The notes beneath the pieces were generated by a model. It made no database searches and was not told where the DNA came from. It saw only the letters and a list, made by a program, of their open reading frames with translations. 64,000 nucleotides of DNA, taken from Mesorhizobium sp. RMAD-H1. Lineage in GTDB: Bacteria > Pseudomonadota > Alphaproteobacteria > Rhizobiales > Rhizobiaceae. Both the position numbers and the translations under genes were made by a program. The stretch is from contig NZ_JACHWN010000010.1 in assembly GCF_014191375.1 (NCBI RefSeq), positions 62,001 to 126,000 of the forward strand, read 5' to 3'. This document shows positions 35,950-45,032 of this stretch, in pieces; the first letter of the stretch is position 1, and every line of letters begins with the position of its first letter.

Positions 35950-37575
35950 CTAGGCGTGAGTTCTTCGCCACAAAACCTCACGAAACAGCTTTTCGTGCTC
36001 AACGCTCCAGCCACTCCAATCGATTCCACGCATCTTTGAGGATAAGAAATTCCTCTGTAGCAAGAACTGATCGGCAAGATCGATGATCGTCTTCTTAAGT
36101 GCAGCCACGTCTCCCACCGGATAGCTCACATGCGGAAACTGCGGTACCACTCCGATTTCCGGTGCAATGGCCATTGTTCCGCACGCCAACGCTTCCATGA
36201 AAGGTACCGGCCCTCCCTCAATTCGGCTGGGTACGAGCAGATAATCAATAGCTCGGTAAAAATCTGCTGGGTCATCAAAGCTCCAGACCGGAACTCCCCA
36301 ACCTTCTTTTGCCGCGACAATTTTAACCTTCGCAGCTAAATCAGGATCTTCAGACAACGCCCGAACTATATCCTCCCCTTTTCGGCCGCCAGAATAGGTG
36401 CGACCGGTCACGCCAATCGTTAGCTTTGGCTGGAAGCCGCTATCCGCACCAACCAGAATGACACTAATCTTGGTTTCAGGTATCCCGAACTTCCTCAAAA
36501 CCTCGGCGGTCGCCTCTGAAACCGCAATACAGTGGTCAACCTCTTGGGCTGCACGGACGAATTCATCGGAGAGATGATCTGGATCGTAATGTGTGAAATT
36601 GGCTATCGTTATTCCCGTCTTGGGTTTACTGCGGAAATAGCCGTAGTTGATATAATAATGGATGTCAGCCTCGGGCCAGTCTTCATTGATCCGAACGTAG
36701 CGTTCGCCCATGTGCTTCTTTATCTCGTCGGCCTTTCGGTACATGATCCAGCCAGGCTTTTCCGTTACAATTCGAACCTTGGGTCGTCGCACTTCTGTAA
36801 CTGGATGCCCTTCACGGCGCCGCATGGAGTACGTTAGTATCCGTTTCAAGTCATGCTCTGGCGTCTTTGTCTCACCCGTCTTCTTTCGTGTATCGTTCTC
36901 AATGTGCACTGCAGTCGCACCCGCGACATAGAGTATCTCGCCATCAAATTTCTCCCGATAACGGAGATTCAGCGCAATATCTTCTCCGCATACATCAAAA
37001 CTCTCATCGAACCTAATTGAGTCGAACTCAGCTTTGCGCATCAGAATGAAAGCACCCGTTACGGACGGAACAAACATATCTGATGCAAGCTGCGGATCGT
37101 CCCACCTCAGCTGATGTTTGAAACGGTGGTAAGGGGTTCCGTCCTCGCGAAAAAACACGCCGGCGTGCTGTAATTTGTCGTTTAAATAGCGGAGGTTAAT
37201 TCCTACAATACCAATCGCCGGGTTGCTTAGTGCGTTTAGGGCACGTTGAACGCAACCCCGGTCTGGAATGGCATCGTCGTTTAGAAACAGCACGTACTCG
37301 CCGCGGGCATACTGCGCTAAAGAATTGTTGTTTCGTGCAAAGTTGTAAGGGCGTTGCTCGAAGAGACGAAAGCTTATCCCATCAGGACATTTGATTTTAC
37401 CAGCATCTGCTGACGGGCCGTTCCAAGAACAGAGAACTTCGAAAGAGTCAAAAATTTCGTTTGTTGATAATGCCTTCAAAAGGCGACTCATGTTCTCATG
37501 GGTACGAGAAATCACGAGAATAGATAGTTTGAGGATTGCGACCACACCGGTAGCTTCTCTGAATATCGAGTTCAT
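35950..37575 (-). CDS. Bifunctional GT2-GT4-type glycosyltransferase (cassette)
   Basis: 541 residues in two halves. Residues about 15-260 are a GT2 (GT-A) domain: LKLSILVISRTHENMSRLLK, YARGEYVLFLNDDAIPDRGC with a DxD-like DDA, and DESFDVCGEDIALNLRYREK. Residues about 275-541 form a GT-B-like domain: GITIANFTHYDPDHLSDEF, RTYSGGRKGEDIVRALSED and SRIEGGPVPFMEALACGTMA, the donor-binding E of GT4. A two-domain enzyme could add two different sugars. 31-bp spacing to the methyltransferase gene, 2 bp to the next glycosyltransferase. Confidence 0.88.
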   Translation of the reverse strand: MNSIFREATGVVAILKLSILVISRTHENMSRLLKALSTNEIFDSFEVLCSWNGPSADAGKIKCPDGISFRLFEQRPYNFARNNNSLAQYARGEYVLFLNDDAIPDRGCVQRALNALSNPAIGIVGINLRYLNDKLQHAGVFFREDGTPYHRFKHQLRWDDPQLASDMFVPSVTGAFILMRKAEFDSIRFDESFDVCGEDIALNLRYREKFDGEILYVAGATAVHIENDTRKKTGETKTPEHDLKRILTYSMRRREGHPVTEVRRPKVRIVTEKPGWIMYRKADEIKKHMGERYVRINEDWPEADIHYYINYGYFRSKPKTGITIANFTHYDPDHLSDEFVRAAQEVDHCIAVSEATAEVLRKFGIPETKISVILVGADSGFQPKLTIGVTGRTYSGGRKGEDIVRALSEDPDLAAKVKIVAAKEGWGVPVWSFDDPADFYRAIDYLLVPSRIEGGPVPFMEALACGTMAIAPEIGVVPQFPHVSYPVGDVAALKKTIIDLADQFLLQRNFLSSKMRGIDWSGWSVEHEKLFREVLWRRTHA

Positions 37576-37577
37576 CT

Positions 37578-39110
37578 TTAGGCACTTTTTACTTGAATAG
37601 AATTTTTTCTGAGCACGCTCTTATAAACGCGCTCATAGGCATCCAACATCTGGTCATATGAATTGAGCCTAGAAAGCTGCGCCCGTGCAGCAAATCCAAG
37701 CTGGATACGCTTTTCACGATCATCACATAACAAGCGAATTTTCCCCGATAGATCAGCGATCTGCTCCTCTTCATAAAACAGACCACTTATCCCGTTGACT
37801 AGCTGTTCCTTAACGCCAAAACACGGCGTAGAAATGATCGCCAGTCCAAAACCCATCGCCTCTAGAATTACACGGGGATAACTCTCAATCCGTGATGTCA
37901 AAACAAAGATATCCGAAGCGAGGTAGAGTTCAGCCACCCTCCGACGTTCTTCCTCGGATGTCGTTTCATCAAGCGCAATTATCCTGACGCCCTCTTTGCT
38001 CAAGGCCTCCAAGCGCTGCTTGATGTAATCTGAATATTGGGTGGGACTAAAGCCAACCATAGCTATAACGAGGCGTCTTTTTATATGATCATCCAATATT
38101 TGGACTGCATCAACGATGTCCTGCTGCCCCTTTCTCTTATTTACCGTTCCGACATTCAGAAGCACGATGTCATCTTCACGGAGACCAAGAGAGGATCGGA
38201 CGGTTGGCCTATTTGTCGCGTAAACATGCCTCATTAAACGCCCTAGATCGATCCCATTGTGAATCGTGACACTTTCAACAACTCCGCTTAGCTTGTCGAC
38301 CCATTTCTGACGAGTCGCCTCAGCGACAAACACAACGGTGGATGCCTTTGCAAATGCGGAATATGCTAATCGGCGCAGGTCGGGCGGCAGTTTGTCGTAA
38401 TAGCTGTCAGGATCTTCACTCTCTCGCACATTCCAGATGACGGGGATTCCAGCCATCGCAGCCGCTAGAACGCAATGATAATTTGGAAGCGTATTGACAT
38501 GCACAAGTTTTGCGTTGGCATCTTTGTAGTGTTTCGAAAGGGTCTGAAGAAACGAATTGCGGCGATCCGCATTCAACAGAAACTCAGACGGAATTCCATG
38601 AAAGACACACTCAATATCTGACGCAGCATAACTTTGCTGAAGAGGTCCTCCCCTCGGTGCCATGAGCACCGGCTCGAAATTTCCTCGTCTCATTATGCCA
38701 CTGGCAATCTCGAAGAGACTATTGGGCGCACCTTGGAGTTTCAGGTTATGGCTTTCGTATACTATCGCATCACGGCTTGGTCTTTCGGATCTCTTTCTGG
38801 CCAGCGGGATGACGCTAGTATCTGATGCTTTTGGTTCAACAGGGAAAGCCTGTCGCCCCTCAAATCTTCCCCACCGTATATAGTGAACAAGGGGATTTGA
38901 GCCAGCAATTTCGACATCCGGATTGCATTCTAGATAACGAGTGGTACTGAACTTCGGCGATGGATCTCTTTTCAGCCGTGCGCCTACCCAGAGATAATGC
39001 TCTATTGCGCACATGCCCAAAATTTCCACATCTTGGTAGCGCGCCCGATACCAGTCTTCATCAAAAAGGCCTGATCCGCGCAGAATTTGGATATCTGCGA
39101 GTTTCACCAT
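37578..39110 (-). CDS. GT4-family glycosyltransferase with N-terminal sugar-enzyme repeats (cassette)
   Basis: 510 residues. The first 90 residues hold two imperfect repeats with FDEDWYRARYQDVEILGMCA and STTRYLECNPDVEIAGSNPL, each followed by a (V/I)xWGxxxGR-like turn. These repeats are found at the N-termini of rhizobial glycosyltransferases. The GT-B part has VVFVAEATRQKWVDKL, SVTIHNGIDLGRLM, LLNVGTVNKRKGQQDIVDA and the C-terminal ESYPRVILEAMGFGLAIIST with the catalytic Glu. First gene of the cassette; its start lies 40 bp from the opposing small gene. Confidence 0.9.
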   Translation of the reverse strand: MVKLADIQILRGSGLFDEDWYRARYQDVEILGMCAIEHYLWVGARLKRDPSPKFSTTRYLECNPDVEIAGSNPLVHYIRWGRFEGRQAFPVEPKASDTSVIPLARKRSERPSRDAIVYESHNLKLQGAPNSLFEIASGIMRRGNFEPVLMAPRGGPLQQSYAASDIECVFHGIPSEFLLNADRRNSFLQTLSKHYKDANAKLVHVNTLPNYHCVLAAAMAGIPVIWNVRESEDPDSYYDKLPPDLRRLAYSAFAKASTVVFVAEATRQKWVDKLSGVVESVTIHNGIDLGRLMRHVYATNRPTVRSSLGLREDDIVLLNVGTVNKRKGQQDIVDAVQILDDHIKRRLVIAMVGFSPTQYSDYIKQRLEALSKEGVRIIALDETTSEEERRRVAELYLASDIFVLTSRIESYPRVILEAMGFGLAIISTPCFGVKEQLVNGISGLFYEEEQIADLSGKIRLLCDDREKRIQLGFAARAQLSRLNSYDQMLDAYERVYKSVLRKNSIQVKSA

Positions 39111-39150
39111 GCTAAACCCCCGTTGAGCTTATTCCACAAGCCCTGATAGC

Positions 39151-39381
39151 ATGGAAAACGAAAAGGAAAAAGCAATGACCGATCAGGAAATAGCAGATCT
39201 TCTTGCCGCTCAAACGGCGTTAATCTCTGTCCTCTTCGAAGAGCTTTTTAAAGCTGGAATTTCTGACCGGCGGGAGGTCGTGAATAGACTCTACGACCTC
39301 CTAGAGGAGCAGAATGCGGGCAAGCCTCCTTCCAACAGATCAGCTCCGATACGTCACCTGATTTCTATTCTCGAGAAATAG
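39151..39381 (+). CDS. Small helical protein, opposing strand
   Basis: 76 residues from ATG 39151, or 68 from ATG 39175 (MTDQEIADLLAAQ). Helical throughout: LAAQTALISVLFEELFKAG, RREVVNRLYDLLEE, PIRHLISILEK. It lies between the fiber gene and the glycosylation cassette and points against both. No family recognised. Its position makes its antisense strand the natural place for a cassette promoter. Confidence 0.6.
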   Translation: MENEKEKAMTDQEIADLLAAQTALISVLFEELFKAGISDRREVVNRLYDLLEEQNAGKPPSNRSAPIRHLISILEK

Positions 39382-39393
39382 CGCGAAGGCTTT

Positions 39394-42300
39394 CTAAACC
39401 GCCGTTCCATCTGCATATATCCAGTTTGCCCCATTGGATGTAACGAGCGGTTTTCCGCCAGAACCATTCGTCACGCGCACGGTGCAGCCGTTATAGGTGG
39501 ATGCACTGGGCAACGTGGTCGTGGTGTAGGACGGGAATCGAACCGGAGAGCCAAACCCGACGGGACCGGTTCCCTTGCCCCACAGACGGTGCTCGATGTT
39601 TGCGGATGGACCGACAGGAACGCTGTCAATGCGCCCCGCTACGGGAGACGTTTGGGTTATTCCAATTTCCCCACCAAAATTGCAAGCAATGGTGATTTCC
39701 GTAGACGCGGCTCCCGAGGATGTGCTTTTTCCAGTCGTTGACCCATAGTCGTTGCAGTTAATGAGCCGAGTATTCTCGGCCACGTTTCTAATACCAGCGA
39801 CACCGCATGAAATAGTGGTTACATTCTCCATAGTGCCACCGTTTACACCGACGCCGTTGACCACCCCGTACTCGGTGCAATCTACGGCGGTAACGTTAGA
39901 CACTTTGTACCTTTCTGCGGTCCCTGACGTGTTCCCTTGGAATGAGACGCCGTTCTTCACATTGCGCACCATTCCGTTGGTTACCACGCAATCTGGCGAT
40001 CCTACAGCAATGGCAACGCAGCCCCCCATTCCGTTACCCTCACATACGAAATTGGATATCGTGCTTCCGCGTGCCTGCTCCCCCTCAAATCCTACATAAA
40101 GGGCGCTTGGGTTAGGTGGGGACATCGTACGTAGACGAAAGCCTTCCATGACCATACCGGGCGCTCCAAAATTTCGGGCAATGACATCATCAAGGAAAGC
40201 GCGCCCGTGGCAATCGATGCCAGCACTTCCGGTGAGCCTAAGCCCAAAGTTCTCTACCAAGATGCCCGAGAAGTAGAGACCGTCGTTGCGCTGACTAGGG
40301 CCTCGCTGTTTGCTGTCTATACCGTCCGCACCCGTGTTGTAGATGTGAATGTCGCGGAGGTTTGTGTTTATAATGTCCCCGTTCTCTAGGCCGATTGCAT
40401 ATGACGACACGTTGCCGAGGTTTAGCCGCTCGAACGTCGTATTTCGGCACCATAGGGCCTGATCTTCATAAGGGAAATCACAGACATAGACATTGTCCAT
40501 CTCCCAATGGGTGTTTCCTAGTGCACCTACAGGCGCAGTGCAGTAGACAGAGAGATACGTGACGGTAGACGTGGCGATGAATGTAAACACTCGTGGCGTC
40601 TTATAGAGCAGACGGAACCGTGCAATCCTTGTTCTCGCGTCATAGGAAGGGTCGGGCCCGACTGCCATTTCCAAAGTATCGACCGGCACGGTATCCTCGT
40701 AGGCATCCACGCGAACACGATAAGCCCGACCTACAACGGTCGTGAATGCCTTTGAAATCTTCCCGACTGCTGCGACGGATGCATTATGCGTAATCCGCAG
40801 GCGACCGCTAACATTCGAAATGGTTGCGTCTCCAGAGATAGCCCAACCTTCCGTTCCGCTGTCAAATGTTCCTGGCGCCAGGAGGTTGGGACGCCCACTA
40901 TCCGATGGGGTGAGGTTCATGATGCCATGACCGTTGCTGGCGCTCACAAGATCCCATTGGTTGTCCAAAGAGAAATCCGAAAAGGTCTGCCCATCCGGCG
41001 AGATCGCGAACATCACCGTAAGGCCCGGATCGCTTGCAGAAATGAGAGTTGATTTCCGGGTTGTCCCTTTGATTGAAATACCGGTCGGGACAATAATGGC
41101 TCCCTCCGACCCCGCTATCTGATACCCGAAATTGTCGTAAATGGCCTGGTCGGGGCTTGGGTCGAACACGTAGTGACCGTGCCCCAAAATAAGAGTCCCA
41201 CTTCCGAATTTTGTCTTTATTTCGCCCATAGCGTCGTAAACGCGTTGGGAATTTTGTGCCGGAGTTGCTGAAGGCGAGACGCCAAGGTCTTCGGCATATG
41301 TGATCTGACTGATGCGGTTGTAGATGCGCGATGGATTAGCGAGCGCCGCATCATCAACGGATGCAGCCGGAAGCGTTCCATGGTGCTTTGAAAGGTCGAA
41401 TGCATCCCCTTCGACGGCGGTAGGGTCATAAACGGCCTTTAGCATATCGCCAGTGCCGGGGCCATTCGGTCCAGCAGGACCGCGAATATCAACGCCATCA
41501 GCAATATTTGAGGAGTATCCAGTTGATGTAACATAACCGGTGGCGGTCGGTTTCGCGCCTTGGCCGCCAACATAGTCATATACTTCCACGACGCGCCGCG
41601 TTCCGTTGCTGATGATACGCCACAGAGGAGACCAGCCGCGAGGGCCGAGAATGATCCGAAAAGTCGAGCCTACCTTATACCCAGATGCGAGCATACCGGC
41701 GGTAAGGCCGCCGGCCGAAACCGGGGAGCCGCCGGCATCTGTTATCGTCAGAACATTCCCATCACCATTGAAGACAACCGTTGGCGCGTCCTGTGTGTTC
41801 TCCACCAAGATCGGCAGCGCGATGAATGCGGCGCCATCCTGTGCCGGAATCCCTGTTGGTGTGGTTGCTGTGATGGCATTCGTGCCGCCCGTATTGGTCG
41901 CAACGATGAACTGGCTTTCAAAGTTGTTCAGCAGCCGAAAAAGGCCACCAATCCTGTAGCCAGCGACGATCATGCCATTTTTCAGGTCACCAGGAATCAC
42001 GTCACCACCATCGGCTCGTTTGATGATCAGGACAGGTTCGCCATTGAAAGAAACGGTAACTGGCGAACTGCTGATGTTTGCAACGATCGGCAGCGAGATA
42101 AGCGCCCCGCCATCAGCAGCGGGGATCGGAATCGGTGTAGTGGCCTGGATCGCATTCGCAGTGCCGGCACCGGTATTAGTGGCGCGGATAAAGCTATATG
42201 GCAGGTCCGCAACACGCACCCACGATCCAGTTCCAGATGCTCCCTGCTTTTGGTAAATGCCATTGTTGGCCGCCGTTGCATCCGCCACAACCCAGGCGAT

Positions 42301-42504
42301 CTGGTTGGCCGCATAGTTCAGATTGGCATTCATAGCTGCGCGCGTCTGGAAAACGATACCGCCTCCAGCCTGGGCCGCAGCGTAAAGCTGCTCAACATAG
42401 GTGCCCCACTCGCGAATATCCACCTTGTCCGGATCCCATACCCCGGAAGAGGGAACGCCGTCCGTAACAAAGTCTCGCCAGATCTCGTTTGCGGTCTGAA
42501 CCAT
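39394..42504 (-). CDS. Tail fiber/receptor-binding protein with beta-helix
   Basis: 1036 residues. N-terminal 60 residues (MVQTANEIWRDFVTDGVPSS) are the virion-attachment part. Two similar ~90-residue modules follow (IRATNTGAGTANAIQATTPI and IVATNTGGTNAITATTPTGI), then a collagen-like GPAGPNGPGTG and a pectate-lyase-type start (QRVYDAMGEIKTKFGSGTLI). A lectin-like DSGTEGWAISGDAT segment is inserted before a long parallel beta-helix (GADGIDSKQRG, DCTEYGVVNGVGVNGG). The C-terminus is a short knob (VTNGSGGKPLVTSNGANWIY). It probably recognises and may degrade surface polysaccharide. Confidence 0.85.
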   Translation of the reverse strand: MVQTANEIWRDFVTDGVPSSGVWDPDKVDIREWGTYVEQLYAAAQAGGGIVFQTRAAMNANLNYAANQIAWVVADATAANNGIYQKQGASGTGSWVRVADLPYSFIRATNTGAGTANAIQATTPIPIPAADGGALISLPIVANISSSPVTVSFNGEPVLIIKRADGGDVIPGDLKNGMIVAGYRIGGLFRLLNNFESQFIVATNTGGTNAITATTPTGIPAQDGAAFIALPILVENTQDAPTVVFNGDGNVLTITDAGGSPVSAGGLTAGMLASGYKVGSTFRIILGPRGWSPLWRIISNGTRRVVEVYDYVGGQGAKPTATGYVTSTGYSSNIADGVDIRGPAGPNGPGTGDMLKAVYDPTAVEGDAFDLSKHHGTLPAASVDDAALANPSRIYNRISQITYAEDLGVSPSATPAQNSQRVYDAMGEIKTKFGSGTLILGHGHYVFDPSPDQAIYDNFGYQIAGSEGAIIVPTGISIKGTTRKSTLISASDPGLTVMFAISPDGQTFSDFSLDNQWDLVSASNGHGIMNLTPSDSGRPNLLAPGTFDSGTEGWAISGDATISNVSGRLRITHNASVAAVGKISKAFTTVVGRAYRVRVDAYEDTVPVDTLEMAVGPDPSYDARTRIARFRLLYKTPRVFTFIATSTVTYLSVYCTAPVGALGNTHWEMDNVYVCDFPYEDQALWCRNTTFERLNLGNVSSYAIGLENGDIINTNLRDIHIYNTGADGIDSKQRGPSQRNDGLYFSGILVENFGLRLTGSAGIDCHGRAFLDDVIARNFGAPGMVMEGFRLRTMSPPNPSALYVGFEGEQARGSTISNFVCEGNGMGGCVAIAVGSPDCVVTNGMVRNVKNGVSFQGNTSGTAERYKVSNVTAVDCTEYGVVNGVGVNGGTMENVTTISCGVAGIRNVAENTRLINCNDYGSTTGKSTSSGAASTEITIACNFGGEIGITQTSPVAGRIDSVPVGPSANIEHRLWGKGTGPVGFGSPVRFPSYTTTTLPSASTYNGCTVRVTNGSGGKPLVTSNGANWIYADGTAV

Positions 42505-42545
42505 GCCAATTCTCCAATTCTAAGAATGGTTTTGTTGGGAGGCCG

Positions 42546-44615
42546 TCAGGTGACGGTGATGGAGCCGGTCGCGGCAGCCGCCGCGGGAACGCCGGAAGCG
42601 TTGATCGCTTGAACCCACCCGAAATAGGCGCCGGCGGCAACTCCGGTGAGCGTGTGGCCATCGGGTGAGTTTGGCGCGCCATATTCGGTTGCCATCAGTG
42701 TTGCCGTTGCGAAATCATTAGCAATGTTCAGATAGATACGCGAGGCGAAATAGTTGGCCGAGTTCGGCGCTATCCAGCTGAAAACGATCTGCCCTGCCCC
42801 GCCAGTCGCCGTCTGTCCGGTGACCGGCGCCGGCGCGACGGGATCGGCCGTCGCTGTCCGGATCAGATACTCTGTCCATTCAGAAGCCTTGCCGCCTGAC
42901 CAGGCCCTGAGGCGGAAGCGATATTGCGAGCCATCAGCTAGATAGCTGCTGCGCACTGTCGAGTCACCAGCCTTCGACATTGCCGCCTGCTTGGTTCCTC
43001 CTGTGGTCGGCTCCCACTCGAATTCATAAGTGAGCGCGGCCGACACGAAATCCCAGCTTGCCCGGGCGAATGCGGCGGTGGCGCCGCCCGCGACCACCTC
43101 GTTCTGAATCACCACGTCGAAATTCTGCGGCACCGGAACACCGGATGGCGGGAGCGGCACGACGGTAGAGCCGGGTTCGCCCTCATCAACGGCCGCATTG
43201 AAATCATAGAGGGTCGGCGGCACCACTATTCCTTCGAACTGCACCGTCAGATTGCGCAGGGAGAGCTTGGGCCGGCCGGTCAGCTCGACGATCGCCTCTT
43301 CGAGCCTGGGTGGATAATGCACCCTGACGAACCGGCGAAAGCGGACGTTCTTTGCCGCGTGATAATGCGCCACCACGGTCACGCGCGGCGCGTTGGCGCG
43401 AATGAAGGTGATTTTCTCCAGCCGGGCCATATGATTGTGGCTCTGCACCGCCTGGTTTTCGAGCGTGCGCGTCCTTTCGGAATCGTCGGCATAAGGGTCA
43501 CCATAAGGCGCCGCATCAGTCGTGACATAGCCGTTTTCGGGGCTCGTATAGCGGCCGCGCACAGCAAGCACATTCGAGCCTCTGCGGCGGTTGGCATCGA
43601 AGGACAGGGCAACAATATCCCGGGCATCGAGCCGCACGTCTGGGGCGACGAATTTGCCGGGGTGAACGCCGACTTTTCCATCCGGGCGCTCATAGACGAC
43701 GAGCTCCGCAGCCTGGTCCATCAGCCGTCCAACATCCACCGGATCATTGTTTGCCCGGAACCAGAAGCCGCCGTGATAGCGCCGCTCCTGCGCACCGCTC
43801 CGGTTGATGACAATCTCATCACACACATTCGCTGCCTCGATCCACTCAGGGAGATAGATGTCCGACAGGGAAAGCTTGCCGCCAACGGGATGCGTGAGGT
43901 GCCATAGCCGGAACAGCGCGAGATTGGTGGTGTAGCCCAGATTGCCCGTTCGCGGATCAAAGATCCGGTCATGACCGTCGATCACTGCCGTGTGGACCGG
44001 CTCCTGATTGGGATATACCGCGAGGTAGTCTTCCTGGGCGACAGTGTCCGGCATCATCAGGACACTGGCGAGACCATCTCCGCGATGATTGCCGGTCCAG
44101 ATCTCCGGGAATTTGGAGACGACTTCCGCATAAGGGATCTCCGCATCGTTCCCAATGCGCGTGAGTATGCGGACATGGTAGTCGGTATTGCCCGGAAGCG
44201 GCGTGCCATCGCCCTTGAAGTGGTCCGGCTTGTCGACATAGCCGTTCGCGGTAAGCGTCAGCTTTTCATCATGCAGCCAGTGCTCGACATAGCCTTTGAT
44301 GTGGTGCCCGGCCGAAACAATGATGTGATAGGCGGTACCGTCGCGCTCCTCGAGAAATACATAGTCTCCCCCCTTTTTCACCCTGCCGAGAACGAAGGGC
44401 AGATACGGCACTGGCTGCCGGAGGTTAAACTTTCCGTCCTCAGGCTTTGGGGTATCGACCTGGGGCTTGAAAGCCGCCTGGATGCCATAGAGTGCGGCGG
44501 CCGTTGCGGCATAGCCGAGCCCCAGTGAAACGGCGCTGACTGCGGCAGGACCGAGGAAATAGATCGGGCTGCTCGTGATCAACGGCAGCAGCAGCCCGGC
44601 AATGGCTTGAGGCAT
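42546..44615 (-). CDS. Tail tip/host-specificity (J-like) protein
   Basis: 689 residues. N-terminal membrane-like Ala-rich segment (LGLGYAATAAALYGIQAAFK), then a phage tip core (LRQPVPYLPFVLGRVKKGGD, AYHIIVSAGHHIKGYVEHWL, RYHGGFWFRANNDPVDVGRL) like gpJ-type hubs of lambdoid and GTA particles. It ends with fibronectin-like beta modules (DSTVRSSYLADGSQYRFRLR). Placed between the NlpC-like gene and the fiber gene, where J/central fiber genes belong. Confidence 0.8.
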   Translation of the reverse strand: MPQAIAGLLLPLITSSPIYFLGPAAVSAVSLGLGYAATAAALYGIQAAFKPQVDTPKPEDGKFNLRQPVPYLPFVLGRVKKGGDYVFLEERDGTAYHIIVSAGHHIKGYVEHWLHDEKLTLTANGYVDKPDHFKGDGTPLPGNTDYHVRILTRIGNDAEIPYAEVVSKFPEIWTGNHRGDGLASVLMMPDTVAQEDYLAVYPNQEPVHTAVIDGHDRIFDPRTGNLGYTTNLALFRLWHLTHPVGGKLSLSDIYLPEWIEAANVCDEIVINRSGAQERRYHGGFWFRANNDPVDVGRLMDQAAELVVYERPDGKVGVHPGKFVAPDVRLDARDIVALSFDANRRRGSNVLAVRGRYTSPENGYVTTDAAPYGDPYADDSERTRTLENQAVQSHNHMARLEKITFIRANAPRVTVVAHYHAAKNVRFRRFVRVHYPPRLEEAIVELTGRPKLSLRNLTVQFEGIVVPPTLYDFNAAVDEGEPGSTVVPLPPSGVPVPQNFDVVIQNEVVAGGATAAFARASWDFVSAALTYEFEWEPTTGGTKQAAMSKAGDSTVRSSYLADGSQYRFRLRAWSGGKASEWTEYLIRTATADPVAPAPVTGQTATGGAGQIVFSWIAPNSANYFASRIYLNIANDFATATLMATEYGAPNSPDGHTLTGVAAGAYFGWVQAINASGVPAAAAATGSITVT

Positions 44616-44618
44616 GAT

Positions 44619-45032
44619 CTACTGTTTCTCTGTTCGCCAGATGGCAAGCGCGTGCGCCGCGCAGGAGGGATAGGCATCCTTGAAGCGGACGCTCCAGCCG
44701 GAGCCGTTCCAGATCGCGCCCCATTGGCGCGAGACGTTGGCGGGGCTTCCGATGACAGCAACGAAGCCGATCTCCGGCAGCGCCGCGCGCTCGACACCAA
44801 TGAGTGCGGCGCGGCTGTCAATCAGAGGCACCACCCCGCCAGCGGCATCAATGATCGCCTGGAAGCCAATCTCATCGTCATACGTGCCCCGAAGATCGGC
44901 CGCCGGATCGCTATAGCCAAGCTCTACGCACCAATCAGCAAGCGCGAGGATGCAATCCGTGTCACCTGGCGACCAAGCTCGCGTCATGTGCTGATCGATG
45001 AATCTTCCGAGCATCAGTTCCACGACGGCCAC
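44619..45032 (-). CDS. NlpC/P60-like (DUF6950-type) tail-associated protein
   Basis: 137 residues. The N-terminal WSPGDTDCILALADWCVELG puts a Cys at the start of a helix preceded by a turn, as in NlpC/P60-type tail hydrolases; TYDDEIGFQAIIDAAGGVVP, then GFVAVIGSPANVSRQWGAIW follow. A clear catalytic His is not obvious, so enzymatic activity is uncertain. Overlaps the upstream tail gene by 19 bp. By position, the peptidoglycan-contact gene of the tail tip. Confidence 0.75.
   Translation of the reverse strand: MAVVELMLGRFIDQHMTRAWSPGDTDCILALADWCVELGYSDPAADLRGTYDDEIGFQAIIDAAGGVVPLIDSRAALIGVERAALPEIGFVAVIGSPANVSRQWGAIWNGSGWSVRFKDAYPSCAAHALAIWRTEKQ

Noticed and set aside
41560-42612. Rightward 350-residue frame over the fiber gene
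   Set aside because: Shadow of the fiber; no domain and no ribosome site.
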